Counted from the first letter of the stretch, positions 10,282-21,369 are shown. The stretch: 64,000 bases of DNA from Clostridiaceae bacterium (GCA_012838235.1 DUPQ01000009.1:1-64000), one strand, 5' to 3'. Program-made: numbers and translations. The notes: generated by a model not told the origin, from the sequence alone.

Positions 10282-10914
10282 TTAATTCAATACTACCTTG
10301 GCAGCTTCTTCCGCAGCACTTGCCGCATCGGGTGTATAGATATCGGCACCTACCGAGATCTTAAACGCTTCATTAACCGGTGCTCCGCCTATCATTATTG
10401 TAACTTTATCTCTTATGCCTTTTTCCGTTGCTACTTTTACAACATTGGCCATTTCTCCCATTGTTGTTGTTAAAAGAGCGGAACAGGCGATAATCTCGGC
10501 ATCGTGCTCAATAGCACTTTGTACAAACTGTTCTGCGGAAACGTTTACGCCCAAATCTATAACCTCAAAGCCTTTACCTTCCATCATCATTTTTACAAGG
10601 TTTTTGCCTATATCATGAAGATCGCCCAATACGGTCCCTATCACCACTTTACCTATTGATTCCACTCCCGCTTCAGCCAAAAGGGGCTTAAGTAATGCAG
10701 TTCCGGCATTCATTGCTCTGGCAGCTACAAGAACATCGGGAACGTATAATTCGTTGTTCTTGAACTTCTCACCGACAATATCCATTCCTGCAAGAAGTCC
10801 TTTGTTAAGTATATCTTTTGGCGGTAATTTGTCATCTATAGCCTGCTGAATCAATGCTTCTACATCTTTCCTTCTACCTTTTTGTAATGCCGCCGAAATA
10901 TCATCATAAATCAT
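10282..10914 (-). CDS. Corrinoid protein (B12-binding methyltransferase subunit, MttC/MtbC-like)
   Basis: Cobalamin motif 'GDLHDIGKNLV', B12-binding cap domain, 'IGGAPVNEAFKISVGADIYTPDAASA'. Confidence 0.93.
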   Translation of the reverse strand: MIYDDISAALQKGRRKDVEALIQQAIDDKLPPKDILNKGLLAGMDIVGEKFKNNELYVPDVLVAARAMNAGTALLKPLLAEAGVESIGKVVIGTVLGDLHDIGKNLVKMMMEGKGFEVIDLGVNVSAEQFVQSAIEHDAEIIACSALLTTTMGEMANVVKVATEKGIRDKVTIMIGGAPVNEAFKISVGADIYTPDAASAAEEAAKVVLN

Positions 10915-10992
10915 AATTTAAACCCTCCGCTTGTTTAAAAATACTGTATTCTATTAAATCAAATATTAATAAAATTTGCAACATCAATTTAA

Positions 10993-12216
10993 TTATTTAA
11001 GTATAAACCTGAAATACTTCTTCTTACCTCTTCTTAAAAGCATTTCACCGTCGGTAAACATGTCGCTGTTTATACATAATTTAAAATCCTCCACAACAAT
11101 ATCATTAACGGATACGCATTTTTCCTGTATCAGACGTCTGCCTTCACTGTTGGACTTTATAAATCCGGCATCTGTCAGAGCATCAAGAATAGTATACCCT
11201 TCTTCAAGATTATTCTTTGTCAACTCCTTGGAAGGCATATTGCCTATCTCTCCTACATTGGAGAATAATGCTCGTGAAGCTATCTTAGCATCATCAGCTT
11301 TTTTCTCGCCGTGAACTATTTTGGTAACTTCATAAGCCAGAACTTCCTTGGCATGATTAATTTCCGCATCTTTCAGTTTGCTTAATTTTTTAATCTCTTC
11401 CATAGGTAAAAAGGTAAGCAATTTGAGACACTTAATAACTTCCGCATCATCTATATTTCTCCAGTACTGATAGAAATCAAACGGAGATGTCTTATTCTCA
11501 TCCAGCCAGATAGCTCCTTTTTCCGTCTTACCCATTTTCTTTCCTTCGTTTGTGGTAAGAAGATTGAATGTCATTCCGTATGCTTCTCCAAGTTCTTTTC
11601 TTCTTATCAGATCCACTCCGGATATGATGTTGCTCCATTGGTCATCTCCGCCCAGTTGCAGGATACATCCGTATTTCCTTCTCAGTAACAGAAAATCGTA
11701 ACTCTGCATGAGCATATAGTTGAATTCTATAAAGGATAATCCTTTTTCCAACCGGGATTTAAAACACTCCGCCGTAAGCATTCTGTTAACGGAGAAATGC
11801 ATTCCTATTTCTCTTAAGAACGGTATATACTCCAATTTGGACAGCCATTCGTAGTTATCTACCATAATAGCTCTGTCATCGGTAAAATCCACAAATCTCG
11901 ACATCTGCTTTTTGAAACAGCTTGCGTTGTAGTCAATTTCTTCTCTTGTCATTATTCTTCTCATATCGGTTTTGCCGGTAGGATCGCCTATCATAGCGGT
12001 GCCGCCTCCCAACAGTGCAATGGGCTTATGCCCCGCCTTCTGCAAATGGCTCATGACAATAAGCTGAAGAAAATGACCTATATGCAGACTGTCCGCCGTA
12101 GGGTCAAAGCCTATGTAGAAAACAATTTTTTCATTATTAAGAAGATTTTTGATAGCTTCTTCATCTGTCGCCTGGGCTATAAAGCCTCTTTCTTTTAAAA
12201 TATCATACGCTTTCAT
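10993..12216 (-). CDS. tyrS: Tyrosyl-tRNA synthetase
   Basis: 'HIGHFLQL', '[13 protein letters not shown]', C-terminal S4 domain. Confidence 0.96.
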   Translation of the reverse strand: MKAYDILKERGFIAQATDEEAIKNLLNNEKIVFYIGFDPTADSLHIGHFLQLIVMSHLQKAGHKPIALLGGGTAMIGDPTGKTDMRRIMTREEIDYNASCFKKQMSRFVDFTDDRAIMVDNYEWLSKLEYIPFLREIGMHFSVNRMLTAECFKSRLEKGLSFIEFNYMLMQSYDFLLLRRKYGCILQLGGDDQWSNIISGVDLIRRKELGEAYGMTFNLLTTNEGKKMGKTEKGAIWLDENKTSPFDFYQYWRNIDDAEVIKCLKLLTFLPMEEIKKLSKLKDAEINHAKEVLAYEVTKIVHGEKKADDAKIASRALFSNVGEIGNMPSKELTKNNLEEGYTILDALTDAGFIKSNSEGRRLIQEKCVSVNDIVVEDFKLCINSDMFTDGEMLLRRGKKKYFRFILK

Positions 12217-12224
12217 TTTTCCAC

Positions 12225-13892
12225 CTATACTTCCATAATAACCGGCAGTACTACCGGATTTCTTTTTGTTTCCTGATAAAGAAATTTTCTCAAACGTTTC
12301 TTTACGGAGTTTTGCAATTCATTAATGCTCATTGAAGTTTTCGTATACTTCCCGATATCTTCATCAAGCATTTCTCTTATCTTTCTTATTATATCATCCG
12401 ATTCACTCTCATATACGAATCCTACAGGGATTATAACAGGTTCAACCGCTGACTTTCTATCCGATTTGTTTAGGACTATGGAAATATTGAGTATTCCCCC
12501 GCCGGCAAGAATTTCTCTTTCTTTCAGAACGTCATCACCCAATTCGCCTACCCCGTGTCCGTCAACAAAAGATAACCCTACCTTTATTTTATCTTTATCA
12601 TCCACTGAAATTCTATTGGGATAGACCTTCATGACATCACCGTTTTCCAGAAGAAATATATTCTTCTCTTTAATTCCCATTTCCATGGCTAATAAGGCAT
12701 TACTCTCCATATGCATAAATTCACCGTGTACCGGCATATAGTACTTAGGACGTACAAGTGTAAGCAAAAGCCGTAATTCCTGTCTGTAAGCGTGTCCTGA
12801 AGCATGTACTTCATTGAGAGCCTGATATATAACATTTGCGCCGCTTTTGAATAATTCATTTATAACACGATATAAATATTTTTCATTTCCCGGTATTACG
12901 GAAGCGGAGATGATAACCAGGTCATTTTTCTCCACACTAATCTTCTGATGCTCCTTAAAAGCAATCTTCGATAATGCCGAGTTAGTCTCTCCCTGCGAGC
13001 CTGTCACTATAAAGACCATGTCTTTGTGTTTATAGTTCTTTATTTCAAAATCTTCTATGATAATGCCTCTTTTAACCTGTATATATCCCAGCTCTATAGA
13101 TTTTCTTATATTGTTACGCATGCTGAATCCGAATATACATACTTTCTTTTTGTATTTTTCCGCAAGATTCAGTATCTGCTGTATTCTGTGTATGTTGGAA
13201 GCGAAAGACGCAACAATAATACGTGAAGAGGCTTTTCTGAACAGATTATCCAATGAATCGCCTACCGCCCTCTCGCTCATACTGTGTCCTTCTTTTGTGG
13301 CATTTGTACTGTCCGCCATCATCAAAAGCACATGCCTGTTTCCCAATTCCGAGAACCTGTTCAGATCGGTCACTTTTTCGTTTACCGGGTTATAGTCAAT
13401 CTTAAAATCCGAGGTATGAAGAATTATTCCGACCGGAGTGTTTATGACCACTGCATATGTGTCCGGTATACTGTGATTTACGGGAATGAATTCCAGTTTA
13501 AAACAACCTATGGATATTATTGAATCTCCGTCAATAATATTGAGCGATGTAGTTGTCAGCAGATTCATCTCATTCAATTTGGATTCCAATAATCCTAACG
13601 TGAGTTTTGCACCGTAGACGGGGGTATTGATTTCCTTGAGAAGATAACAGACGGCTCCTATATGGTCCTCATGTGCGTGAGTAATGACAACTCCCTTGAT
13701 TTTATCCTTATTTTCTACAAGATAAGACATATCCGGTTTGACTATATCCACTCCCGGCATATCTTCCTGCGGAAACTTTATACCGCAATCCAGTATAAGA
13801 ATATCATTCCTATACTCAAAGACAGTGAGATTTTTCCCTATTTCATTCAGTCCGCCCAGCGGTATTATTTTTAAAGCAGTAATTTTTATCTA
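12225..13892 (-). CDS. rnj: Ribonuclease J family protein (real N-terminus extends upstream of annotated ATG at 13760; upper bound approximate, just after TAG 13890-13892)
   Basis: 'HAHEDHIGA' metallo-beta-lactamase motif, beta-CASP 'GSQGE', 'PVHGEFMHM'; in-frame upstream codons encode '[40 protein letters not shown]', the conserved RNase J N-terminus. Confidence 0.88.
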
Positions 13893-15854
13893 CCTTTCAG
13901 TTACTTTAGTTGTTATCTGTGCATAAACGTCGGGAGATATGTACTCGAACTGTTCAAAATCCGACAGATAAAGATCACCCGTCATTGTATTATAGTCGGT
14001 GTTTATCCTGAGCATAACCTTGTTGTCTTTATAGTTCCATACCTCATTAACATTGTTCAGAAACTTGACCGGCTTTTCGCTTTTATACAGGTCATAGTAA
14101 TAAACGGCACCTAAACCTATCTCGGTTTCTTTATAATAGTACACATACTTTCCGTCTTCCGTAATACCGAATGATGATACTCCGTTTACCTCTATGGTTT
14201 TTTTAACATTTTTGTCGGATATAATAATGAGCTTACCGTCCGCATTGTATACAAGATAGTCTCCGTCTTTTGACAGTGCAATAGCGCTTATAACCTGCAT
14301 TTCCTCACACATGTAGTCACTTATGGATCCGTTGGATTTAATGGTGAATCTGTGAAGCAAGCTGCTTGTCTTACTTACGTATTCCTTAAAAACATATACA
14401 TCTTTATAGTCGGGTGAAAAGAATACAAGTTTTATATTAAGATCTTCATCCTCCCCTACCGATGCATAATCGTCAATCAGTATTTCCTTTCCGTTTCTTA
14501 TTGTGTACAGATGAGCGGTATTCATTACAATATCGTATTGTTTAAAATAGAAGTTTGCGTCTATAAAGTCATTGTCCACAAAACCCAATACGTTTCTTTC
14601 GACAAATCCGAACACGTTATCCATTACTTTGGTGGATTTTCCTGTCTCCACATCATAGTGATTATATGTTCCGCAAAATCCTATTTCATCATATGCTGCT
14701 AAATGTTCGACTACCGCATCGATATAAATCATTTGAGAAAAATCTTCGGAGATTAAAAGCTGTGCACAACTTTTTGCAATCAGTTTGGAAACTCCGTCAT
14801 GATACAGATACATGTTGAATGTAGGATAGACGACTTTCTTCTCCTCTTCTTCCGTTTGTGTTTCTTCTACATCTTCGGGTTGCTCCTCTTGCTCATCTTC
14901 CACCATGTATATGTAATCCACTACAGCATAAACTATTTTATCGCCGTTTTTACTTATGATAGGATAATTTACTTCGGCAGTACCCGTATAAACGGAAGCA
15001 CCCAAATCATAAACGCTGTCCGCCAACTTTTCGGTCTGCCCGTCTTTGTATACAAACAGTGAATATGTCGGCTCACCGTTCTCAACAAAACTCTCCTGTT
15101 TTTCGTCTAAGAATACGCATACTTTGCCGTCATTACTTACCGAATACAGGTCAGTATCGATATCTTCCCTTAAGATAACCGATTGTCCCGTTGCAAGGTC
15201 AAACTTATACAGGTTGGAGATAAGTCTTGACTCATCTTCCGCCAGCCGATAGGTCTTGTATAAAACTATATTGAAATCATCGTTAACAACGTAATAGAAG
15301 TCCGCATCATCCGCAATTTTTATATTCTTTACACCGTTGTACATCCATAGGGTACCGACCAGTTTAGTCAATGATAAATCCTCATTGCTTAAAAGGTAAA
15401 GATCATCCACATACATGATACTATTCCCGTCTTTACTCATTAATATTCCGTTATGAGCTTCCAGTCCCAGTTTCTGATCTTCGTAGTTCCTGAACAGTTG
15501 TGATGTAATCTTTACGGGTTCCTGGTTATATCTTATCATGGAAATGGAATTATCTCCCACAATATAGATATTATCATCATACGGTATATCGCCCCTTAAT
15601 CTTCGGTTACCGTCGAAAATAAGGACGACCGCCAATATGACAATCAGTAATCCCAACCCGTAATAAAATCCGAATTTTTTCAAGTGTTGCGAGAACTTGG
15701 ACTTCTTTACATTCCTTTTCTCACTGACTTCTTCCGTTATATTATCCTCTTCGGTATTTATATCCTCTTCTGCAATATGTTCAACGGTGTCTGTATCGGA
15801 AACCTGTTGGACTTCGTCGGATTTAATAGTTTCTTTATTTTCTGTTTCCTTCAT
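13890..15854 (-). CDS. Single-pass membrane protein with extracellular beta-propeller/TolB-like region, unknown function
   Basis: Acidic N-terminus, one TM 'FYYGLGLLIVILAVVLIF', then repeated short beta-strand motifs (e.g. 'ISKNGDKIVYAVVDYIY', 'LSKDGDYLVYNADGKLIII'). Confidence 0.7.
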   Translation of the reverse strand: MKETENKETIKSDEVQQVSDTDTVEHIAEEDINTEEDNITEEVSEKRNVKKSKFSQHLKKFGFYYGLGLLIVILAVVLIFDGNRRLRGDIPYDDNIYIVGDNSISMIRYNQEPVKITSQLFRNYEDQKLGLEAHNGILMSKDGNSIMYVDDLYLLSNEDLSLTKLVGTLWMYNGVKNIKIADDADFYYVVNDDFNIVLYKTYRLAEDESRLISNLYKFDLATGQSVILREDIDTDLYSVSNDGKVCVFLDEKQESFVENGEPTYSLFVYKDGQTEKLADSVYDLGASVYTGTAEVNYPIISKNGDKIVYAVVDYIYMVEDEQEEQPEDVEETQTEEEEKKVVYPTFNMYLYHDGVSKLIAKSCAQLLISEDFSQMIYIDAVVEHLAAYDEIGFCGTYNHYDVETGKSTKVMDNVFGFVERNVLGFVDNDFIDANFYFKQYDIVMNTAHLYTIRNGKEILIDDYASVGEDEDLNIKLVFFSPDYKDVYVFKEYVSKTSSLLHRFTIKSNGSISDYMCEEMQVISAIALSKDGDYLVYNADGKLIIISDKNVKKTIEVNGVSSFGITEDGKYVYYYKETEIGLGAVYYYDLYKSEKPVKFLNNVNEVWNYKDNKVMLRINTDYNTMTGDLYLSDFEQFEYISPDVYAQITTKVTER

Positions 15855-15863
15855 TGTTTCTCC

Positions 15864-16934
15864 TCAAAACTTTTTGCTCAACGGATTCTGTCTGTGTGCT
15901 TCTTCAATAACAGCTATCTGCTTTTTAACCTGCTCGGCTGTTACTGTAAGCTCGCCTCCGTTAACCATATGATTATATAACATATCGTAATATCTTCTGG
16001 TAGACGCTCCGAAAGTACCGTATTTCTCGCCTTCACTGGTCCATTGCTCTTCATACCATTTTATATTCTCACTGCAATAAGCCGGTATATCGGTTCCTTC
16101 CTTGTCAAAGGACAATAACAGTTTCTGCTCGGGAAGTTCCTCGGTTTTGAAGTATTTCCAGTTTATTTGTGTCATAGTACCCGTAAGCGCTCCTTTAGAG
16201 CCCTGAATATTATACACATAAGGTTTATATCCCTGACAGGAGGTTACTTCCACATCTATTAAAGGCTTGTTCTCTCCGTACAGTATGAGTTTCACATAAT
16301 CTTCCGCATCTCCGAAAGTATTTACTCTTCTCATGAAAGCTTTGACTTCCGGCATACCTTCTCCGTAGAGTTGCAGAGCCTGATCCACGGGATGCGGTCC
16401 CGTATTGTATAAATTACCCGCATTATATGACTGCAATGTCTGCCAATCCCATCTTCTTGCATATCCGGAAAAGTCGATACTGATCTGTATTATATCTCCA
16501 AGCACTTTAGAATCCAGTATTTCCTTAATTTTCATAAAGTAAGCGGTAAATCTGGAATTCTGGAATACCGCAAGCATACGTTTTTGCTTTTTTGCGGTAT
16601 CAATCAGATCCTGTACCTCGTCTGCAGTGCGGCAGAAGGGCTTTTCCGTAAGTACGTTAAACCCGTGCATTAAAAGATCCTTTGTGATACTGTAATGCAA
16701 ATGGCTGTAAGATGAGTTTATAACCAAATCTATATCCATTCCGAACAAATCTTTATAGTTATCCGAAGTTACCACATGGCTCCCGTACCGTTCTTTTGCA
16801 AGAAGCCTTCTCTTTTCGATAAAATCGATAACGGCAATCACTTTAAACCTTTCGGTATCATCAATTAAATATGTTCCGTGGATGGAGTATCCGCTTCTTC
16901 CCTGTCCTATGATAGCTACTTTCAATTGTTTCAT
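15864..16934 (-). CDS. Gfo/Idh/MocA family oxidoreductase
   Basis: 'KVAIIGQGRSGYSIHG', 'LTEKPFCRTADE', 'NTGPHPVDQAL'. Confidence 0.9.
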   Translation of the reverse strand: MKQLKVAIIGQGRSGYSIHGTYLIDDTERFKVIAVIDFIEKRRLLAKERYGSHVVTSDNYKDLFGMDIDLVINSSYSHLHYSITKDLLMHGFNVLTEKPFCRTADEVQDLIDTAKKQKRMLAVFQNSRFTAYFMKIKEILDSKVLGDIIQISIDFSGYARRWDWQTLQSYNAGNLYNTGPHPVDQALQLYGEGMPEVKAFMRRVNTFGDAEDYVKLILYGENKPLIDVEVTSCQGYKPYVYNIQGSKGALTGTMTQINWKYFKTEELPEQKLLLSFDKEGTDIPAYCSENIKWYEEQWTSEGEKYGTFGASTRRYYDMLYNHMVNGGELTVTAEQVKKQIAVIEEAHRQNPLSKKF

Positions 16935-17033
16935 TTTGTCACCTCTCATAATCAAGCAAACTTTATATTACAATAATATACCAATTTATTCAATAACGGT
17001 AAGATAAATGAGCATCGGATTTGATTATATGCA

Positions 17034-20000
17034 TCAAACTCTCTTTATCTTAATATCCGCCTGTACTCCGTTTATGTCCCAAGTCGCACAATAGAATGAA
17101 TCATCGGCTGCTTTGGCAATGCCCGTTGCAAGTACATCCTTCATAATCGAGGGGAAATTTTTCACAACCAGTTTCTCCAGCATGTCACTGCTTTCGATGT
17201 ATACGGTTATCTTGTCGGTAACATCATAACCTGCATCTTTTCTCATGGTCTGTATTTTACTGACTATTTCCCTTACGTATCCCTCTTCAATCAGTTGCTC
17301 GTCCAGATTGATATCCAGAACCACGGTTATTCCGTTATCCGATTGGGATATAAGACCGTCTTTCTCCTTAGTCTCGCTGAGCACATCGTCTTTTTCCAGT
17401 ACTACTGCATTTCCCTCTACCGTAAACTCATAATTCAACCCTTTTTCAAACAGTCCCATAACATGAGCACCGTCGGCACTTTTAAGATGTTCGGATATCG
17501 CAGGCAATAATCTGCCGTATTTCTTCCCCAATGTTCTCAACTGCGGCTTGAGGCTGTAATCTATGAACATGGACGCATCGGTCACATAAGTTATATCCTT
17601 GATATTTAACTCATCTTTCAGAAGCTCGATATACTCTTGATTAAGTTTCTTTTCCGATGATATGTAAAGGTTACGAAGAGGCTGTCTGTTCTTTATACCG
17701 GAAATATTCCTTAAGCTTCTGGCAACAACAATTACTTTAAGCAACTCTTCCATCTGATTCTCCATTTCCTTATCGATTAATGATTCATCGCATACGGGAT
17801 AATCGGTCAGATGAACGCTTATAGGAGCGCTTTTATCCAGGTTAACAACAAGGTTTCCGTATATCTGCTCGGTTATAAAGGGTGTAAACGGTGCCGCCAG
17901 TTTAGCTAAAGTAACCAAAGCGGTGTACAATGTCAGATAAGCGTTTATCTTGTCTTGAGTCTCCTCGCTTCCCCAATATCTTTCGCGCGATCTTCTGACA
18001 TACCAGTTACTCAATTGATCGGTAAACTCCTGAATCTCTCTGGAAGCTTCGAATATTCTGTAGTTCACCAGATTTTTATCGGTATTCTTTACTAAAGTGT
18101 TAAGTTTGGACAGTATCCATCTGTCCATTAAACAGAGCGTGTCTTTCTTCATCCGATATTTCAGTGGATTAAATTTATCTATTTCGGCATAAAGTACATA
18201 GAAAGCATAGGTATTCCACAATGTACCCATGAATTTTCTCTGCCCTTCGGTAACGGCTTTATCGTGGAAACGACTGGGCAGCCACGGAGCGCTTACCGTA
18301 TAGAAATACCAACGCACCGCATCTGCACCCTGATTCTCCAGCACATCCCAAGGATCCACTACATTACCTTTATGCTTACTCATCTTTTGACCTTCTTTAT
18401 CCTGAACAAGACCTAAAACTATGCAGTTTTTATATGCCGGGCTGTCAAAAAGCAGACAGGAAATGGCATGTAATGTATAAAACCAACCTCTGGTCTGATC
18501 CAATGCTTCGGATATGAAATCTGCCGGAAAGCCCTGCTCAAATACTTGCTTATTCTCAAACGGATAGTGATGCTGAGCAAAAGGCATGGAACCGCTGTCA
18601 AACCAGCAGTCTATTACTTCCGCAACTCTCTTCATCATCGCGGAACATTTCGGACATTTAAGATGCACATTGTCGATATAGGGTTTATGCAGTTCGATAT
18701 CTTTTGGGCAATCGACTGCTTTTTCCTTCAACTCCGCAATACTTCCTATAGCCTCTCTGTGACCGCATTCGCATTCCCAAATGGGCAAAGGAGTTCCCCA
18801 GTAACGTTCCCTGGATATTCCCCAATCCACTACCGCACGTAAGAAATTCCCGAAACGTCCGTCTTTTATTGTGGCGGGCATCCAGTTTATTTTGTCATTA
18901 TTCTTAAGAAGACTGTCCCGTATTGCCGTCATTTTTATAAACCAGGTGGAACGGGCATAATAAATTAAAGGGGTGTCGCATCTCCAGCAGAAAGGATAGG
19001 AGTGTACGATTTCCGAGGACTTGAACAGAAGACCGCGCTTATCTAAATCCCCGATTATAATTTTATCGGCATCTTTAACAAACAAACCTTTTATAAATCC
19101 CGTCTGCTCTACCATGTGTCCGGCTTCGTCCACCATCTGCAAAAACGGAAGGTTATATTTCTTCCCTATTATCGAGTCATCCTCACCGAATGCGGGAGCG
19201 GTATGTACAATACCGGTACCGTCTGTCAATGTGACGAAATCGCCTAAACATACATAAAAGCCTTCTTTCTTTGCATCTTCATCGACAAAATCGAATAAGG
19301 GCTCATACTTCATGTATTCCAGCTCTTTTCCCTTTACCGTCGACACTATTTCGTAATCCGATCCTTCAAATACCGAAGGGACCAGTTGCTTGGCAACGAT
19401 TATATACTCATTGTTATACTTCACCTTTGCATAATCAAACTTTGCACCTACCGTAAGTGCCACGTTTGACGGTAATGTCCACGGAGTGGTTGTCCAGGCC
19501 ATAAAATATGTATCGGCAGTATCCTTAACCTTAAACTTGACATATATGGTCTTGTCGGTTATGTCTTTGTATCCCTGAGCCACTTCATGTGAAGAAAGGC
19601 TGGTTCCGCATCTGGGACAATAAGGAACTACCTTATGTCCTTTGTACAGCAGACCCATATCCCATATTTTCTTCAAAGCCCACCATTCCGATTCTATATA
19701 GTTGTTGTCATAGGTAATATATGGGTTTTCCATATCCGCCCAGAAACCCACACGATCACTCATCTTTTCCCATTCGCCTTTATATTTCCAGACGCTTTCT
19801 TTGCACTTTTTAATAAAAGGTTCAATTCCGTAACGCTCTATATCGTCTTTTCCGTCCAGGCCTAACATTTTCTCCACTTCCAGCTCCACAGGAAGCCCGT
19901 GAGTATCCCATCCGGCTTTTCTTAACACTTTATATCCCTTCATGGTCTTATATCTGGGAATAATGTCTTTTATGACTCTGGTAAGTATATGACCTATATG

Positions 20001-20162
20001 CGGCTTGCCGTTAGCAGTCGGCGGACCGTCATAGAATGTGAAATGCTCACATCCCTCTCTGTTCTCTATACTTTTTTCGAAGACTCTGTTTTGCTTCCAG
20101 AACTCCAAAGTCTCCAATTCCCGCTTTACGAAATTCAAATCAGTTGATACTTTTTTATACAT
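17034..20162 (-). CDS. ileS: Isoleucyl-tRNA synthetase
   Basis: 'GKPHIGHILTRV', 'GQKMSKHKGNVVDP', 1042 aa. Confidence 0.98.
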   Translation of the reverse strand: MYKKVSTDLNFVKRELETLEFWKQNRVFEKSIENREGCEHFTFYDGPPTANGKPHIGHILTRVIKDIIPRYKTMKGYKVLRKAGWDTHGLPVELEVEKMLGLDGKDDIERYGIEPFIKKCKESVWKYKGEWEKMSDRVGFWADMENPYITYDNNYIESEWWALKKIWDMGLLYKGHKVVPYCPRCGTSLSSHEVAQGYKDITDKTIYVKFKVKDTADTYFMAWTTTPWTLPSNVALTVGAKFDYAKVKYNNEYIIVAKQLVPSVFEGSDYEIVSTVKGKELEYMKYEPLFDFVDEDAKKEGFYVCLGDFVTLTDGTGIVHTAPAFGEDDSIIGKKYNLPFLQMVDEAGHMVEQTGFIKGLFVKDADKIIIGDLDKRGLLFKSSEIVHSYPFCWRCDTPLIYYARSTWFIKMTAIRDSLLKNNDKINWMPATIKDGRFGNFLRAVVDWGISRERYWGTPLPIWECECGHREAIGSIAELKEKAVDCPKDIELHKPYIDNVHLKCPKCSAMMKRVAEVIDCWFDSGSMPFAQHHYPFENKQVFEQGFPADFISEALDQTRGWFYTLHAISCLLFDSPAYKNCIVLGLVQDKEGQKMSKHKGNVVDPWDVLENQGADAVRWYFYTVSAPWLPSRFHDKAVTEGQRKFMGTLWNTYAFYVLYAEIDKFNPLKYRMKKDTLCLMDRWILSKLNTLVKNTDKNLVNYRIFEASREIQEFTDQLSNWYVRRSRERYWGSEETQDKINAYLTLYTALVTLAKLAAPFTPFITEQIYGNLVVNLDKSAPISVHLTDYPVCDESLIDKEMENQMEELLKVIVVARSLRNISGIKNRQPLRNLYISSEKKLNQEYIELLKDELNIKDITYVTDASMFIDYSLKPQLRTLGKKYGRLLPAISEHLKSADGAHVMGLFEKGLNYEFTVEGNAVVLEKDDVLSETKEKDGLISQSDNGITVVLDINLDEQLIEEGYVREIVSKIQTMRKDAGYDVTDKITVYIESSDMLEKLVVKNFPSIMKDVLATGIAKAADDSFYCATWDINGVQADIKIKRV

Positions 20163-20179
20163 AACTTCCTCTTTCCGGC

Positions 20180-20430
20180 TTAATGCCTATAAAAAAACTC
20201 TCTCATCTCAAGGGACGAAAGAGTATTCGCGGTACCACCCAAGTTGCTTATAAAAGCCGCTTAATTACGATAACGGTCTGTTCCGGGTTACCTTACTGCT
20301 TGTATTCGGGTAACCGGCTCCCCGATGATTTTCAACATGCCTGCCTGTATGTTTGCACCGACCACATACTCTCTTGAAGGATAAGCATATTTACTCTTCG
20401 GATCCTTGCTTTTCAGTATATTATAAGCAT
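20180..20430 (-). promoter_or_regulatory. T-box leader upstream of ileS (boundaries approximate)
   Basis: Minus-strand T-box core GGGTGGTACCGCGAA (20226-20240), then terminator ACTCTTTCG...TGAGAGAGTTTTTTT; upstream stem I-like sequence with GAGAGTATGTGGTCGGTGCAAACATAC. Confidence 0.92.
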
Positions 20431-20438
20431 ATGTCATA

Positions 20439-21368
20439 TTAATTGTCAAACAATGCTTCTATAAAACTTTTTCCGTCAAACGGTCGCAAATCGTCCGCTT
20501 TTTCACCTATACCGATATACTTCACCGGAATATCCAGTTCATTGCAGATGGATATTACCATTCCGCCCTTTGCCGTACCGTCCAGTTTTGTCAGTATTAT
20601 TCCGTCTATCTTTACGTATTCGTTGAATACCCTTGCCTGTACCAATGAATTTTGCCCTGCCGATGCATCAATTACCAATAGTGTTTCCACTATCGCATCG
20701 GGAGCCTCTTTGCCTATTACCCTGCTTATCTTTTTAAGTTCTTCCATCAGATTGCTCTTGGTGTGCAATCTTCCCGCAGTATCGCAGATTAAGACATCCG
20801 CTCCCCTTTTTACCGATGCATGAATTGCATCATATACAACGGCACCTGGGTCAGCACCGCTTTTATGTGCCACTATGTCCACACCGGTTCTTTTTGCCCA
20901 CTCGATTAACTGTTCAGACGCCGCCGCCCGGAAAGTATCGGCCGCTGCAAGCAGAACTTTTTTGTTGTGCCCGGTCAACATTCCCGCAAGTTTGCCTATG
21001 GAAGTAGTTTTACCCGTTCCGTTTACTCCCACTACAAGAATGATGTTCAATTTGTCTTTATAATCATCCTTCAATGCATTGAGAGTCGTATTGCTGTTTT
21101 TTGTTATCATATCCATAAGTTTCTTTTTCAACAAATCCCTAATCTGTTTAGGATCGCTGATATTGTTAATCTTAACTTCCTGTTTCAGCTGCTCGGTAAT
21201 CTGCATTACGGTATCTATTGCAATATCACTCTCAATCAACACTTCTTCCAGTTGTTCGAATAACTCTTCATCAATTTTGCGAAAGGATGCCAGAAGTTTA
21301 TCAATCTGTTTAGTGAGTTTTTCTTTTGTTGCGGAAAGACCTTCTTTTAATCGTCGAAAAAAACTCAT
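20439..21368 (-). CDS. ftsY: Signal recognition particle receptor FtsY
   Basis: 'GVNGTGKTTSIGKLAG', 'DTFRAAASEQL', 'DTAGRLHTKSNLMEEL', 'TKLDGTAKGG'. Confidence 0.97.
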   Translation of the reverse strand: MSFFRRLKEGLSATKEKLTKQIDKLLASFRKIDEELFEQLEEVLIESDIAIDTVMQITEQLKQEVKINNISDPKQIRDLLKKKLMDMITKNSNTTLNALKDDYKDKLNIILVVGVNGTGKTTSIGKLAGMLTGHNKKVLLAAADTFRAAASEQLIEWAKRTGVDIVAHKSGADPGAVVYDAIHASVKRGADVLICDTAGRLHTKSNLMEELKKISRVIGKEAPDAIVETLLVIDASAGQNSLVQARVFNEYVKIDGIILTKLDGTAKGGMVISICNELDIPVKYIGIGEKADDLRPFDGKSFIEALFDN

Positions 21369-21369
21369 A

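Noticed and set aside
13890-13892. TAG between propeller and RNase J as a pyrrolysine codon
   Set aside because: No Pyl machinery or MttB-type gene in the window, and a fused product is biologically implausible; non-canonical start or sequence error is simpler.
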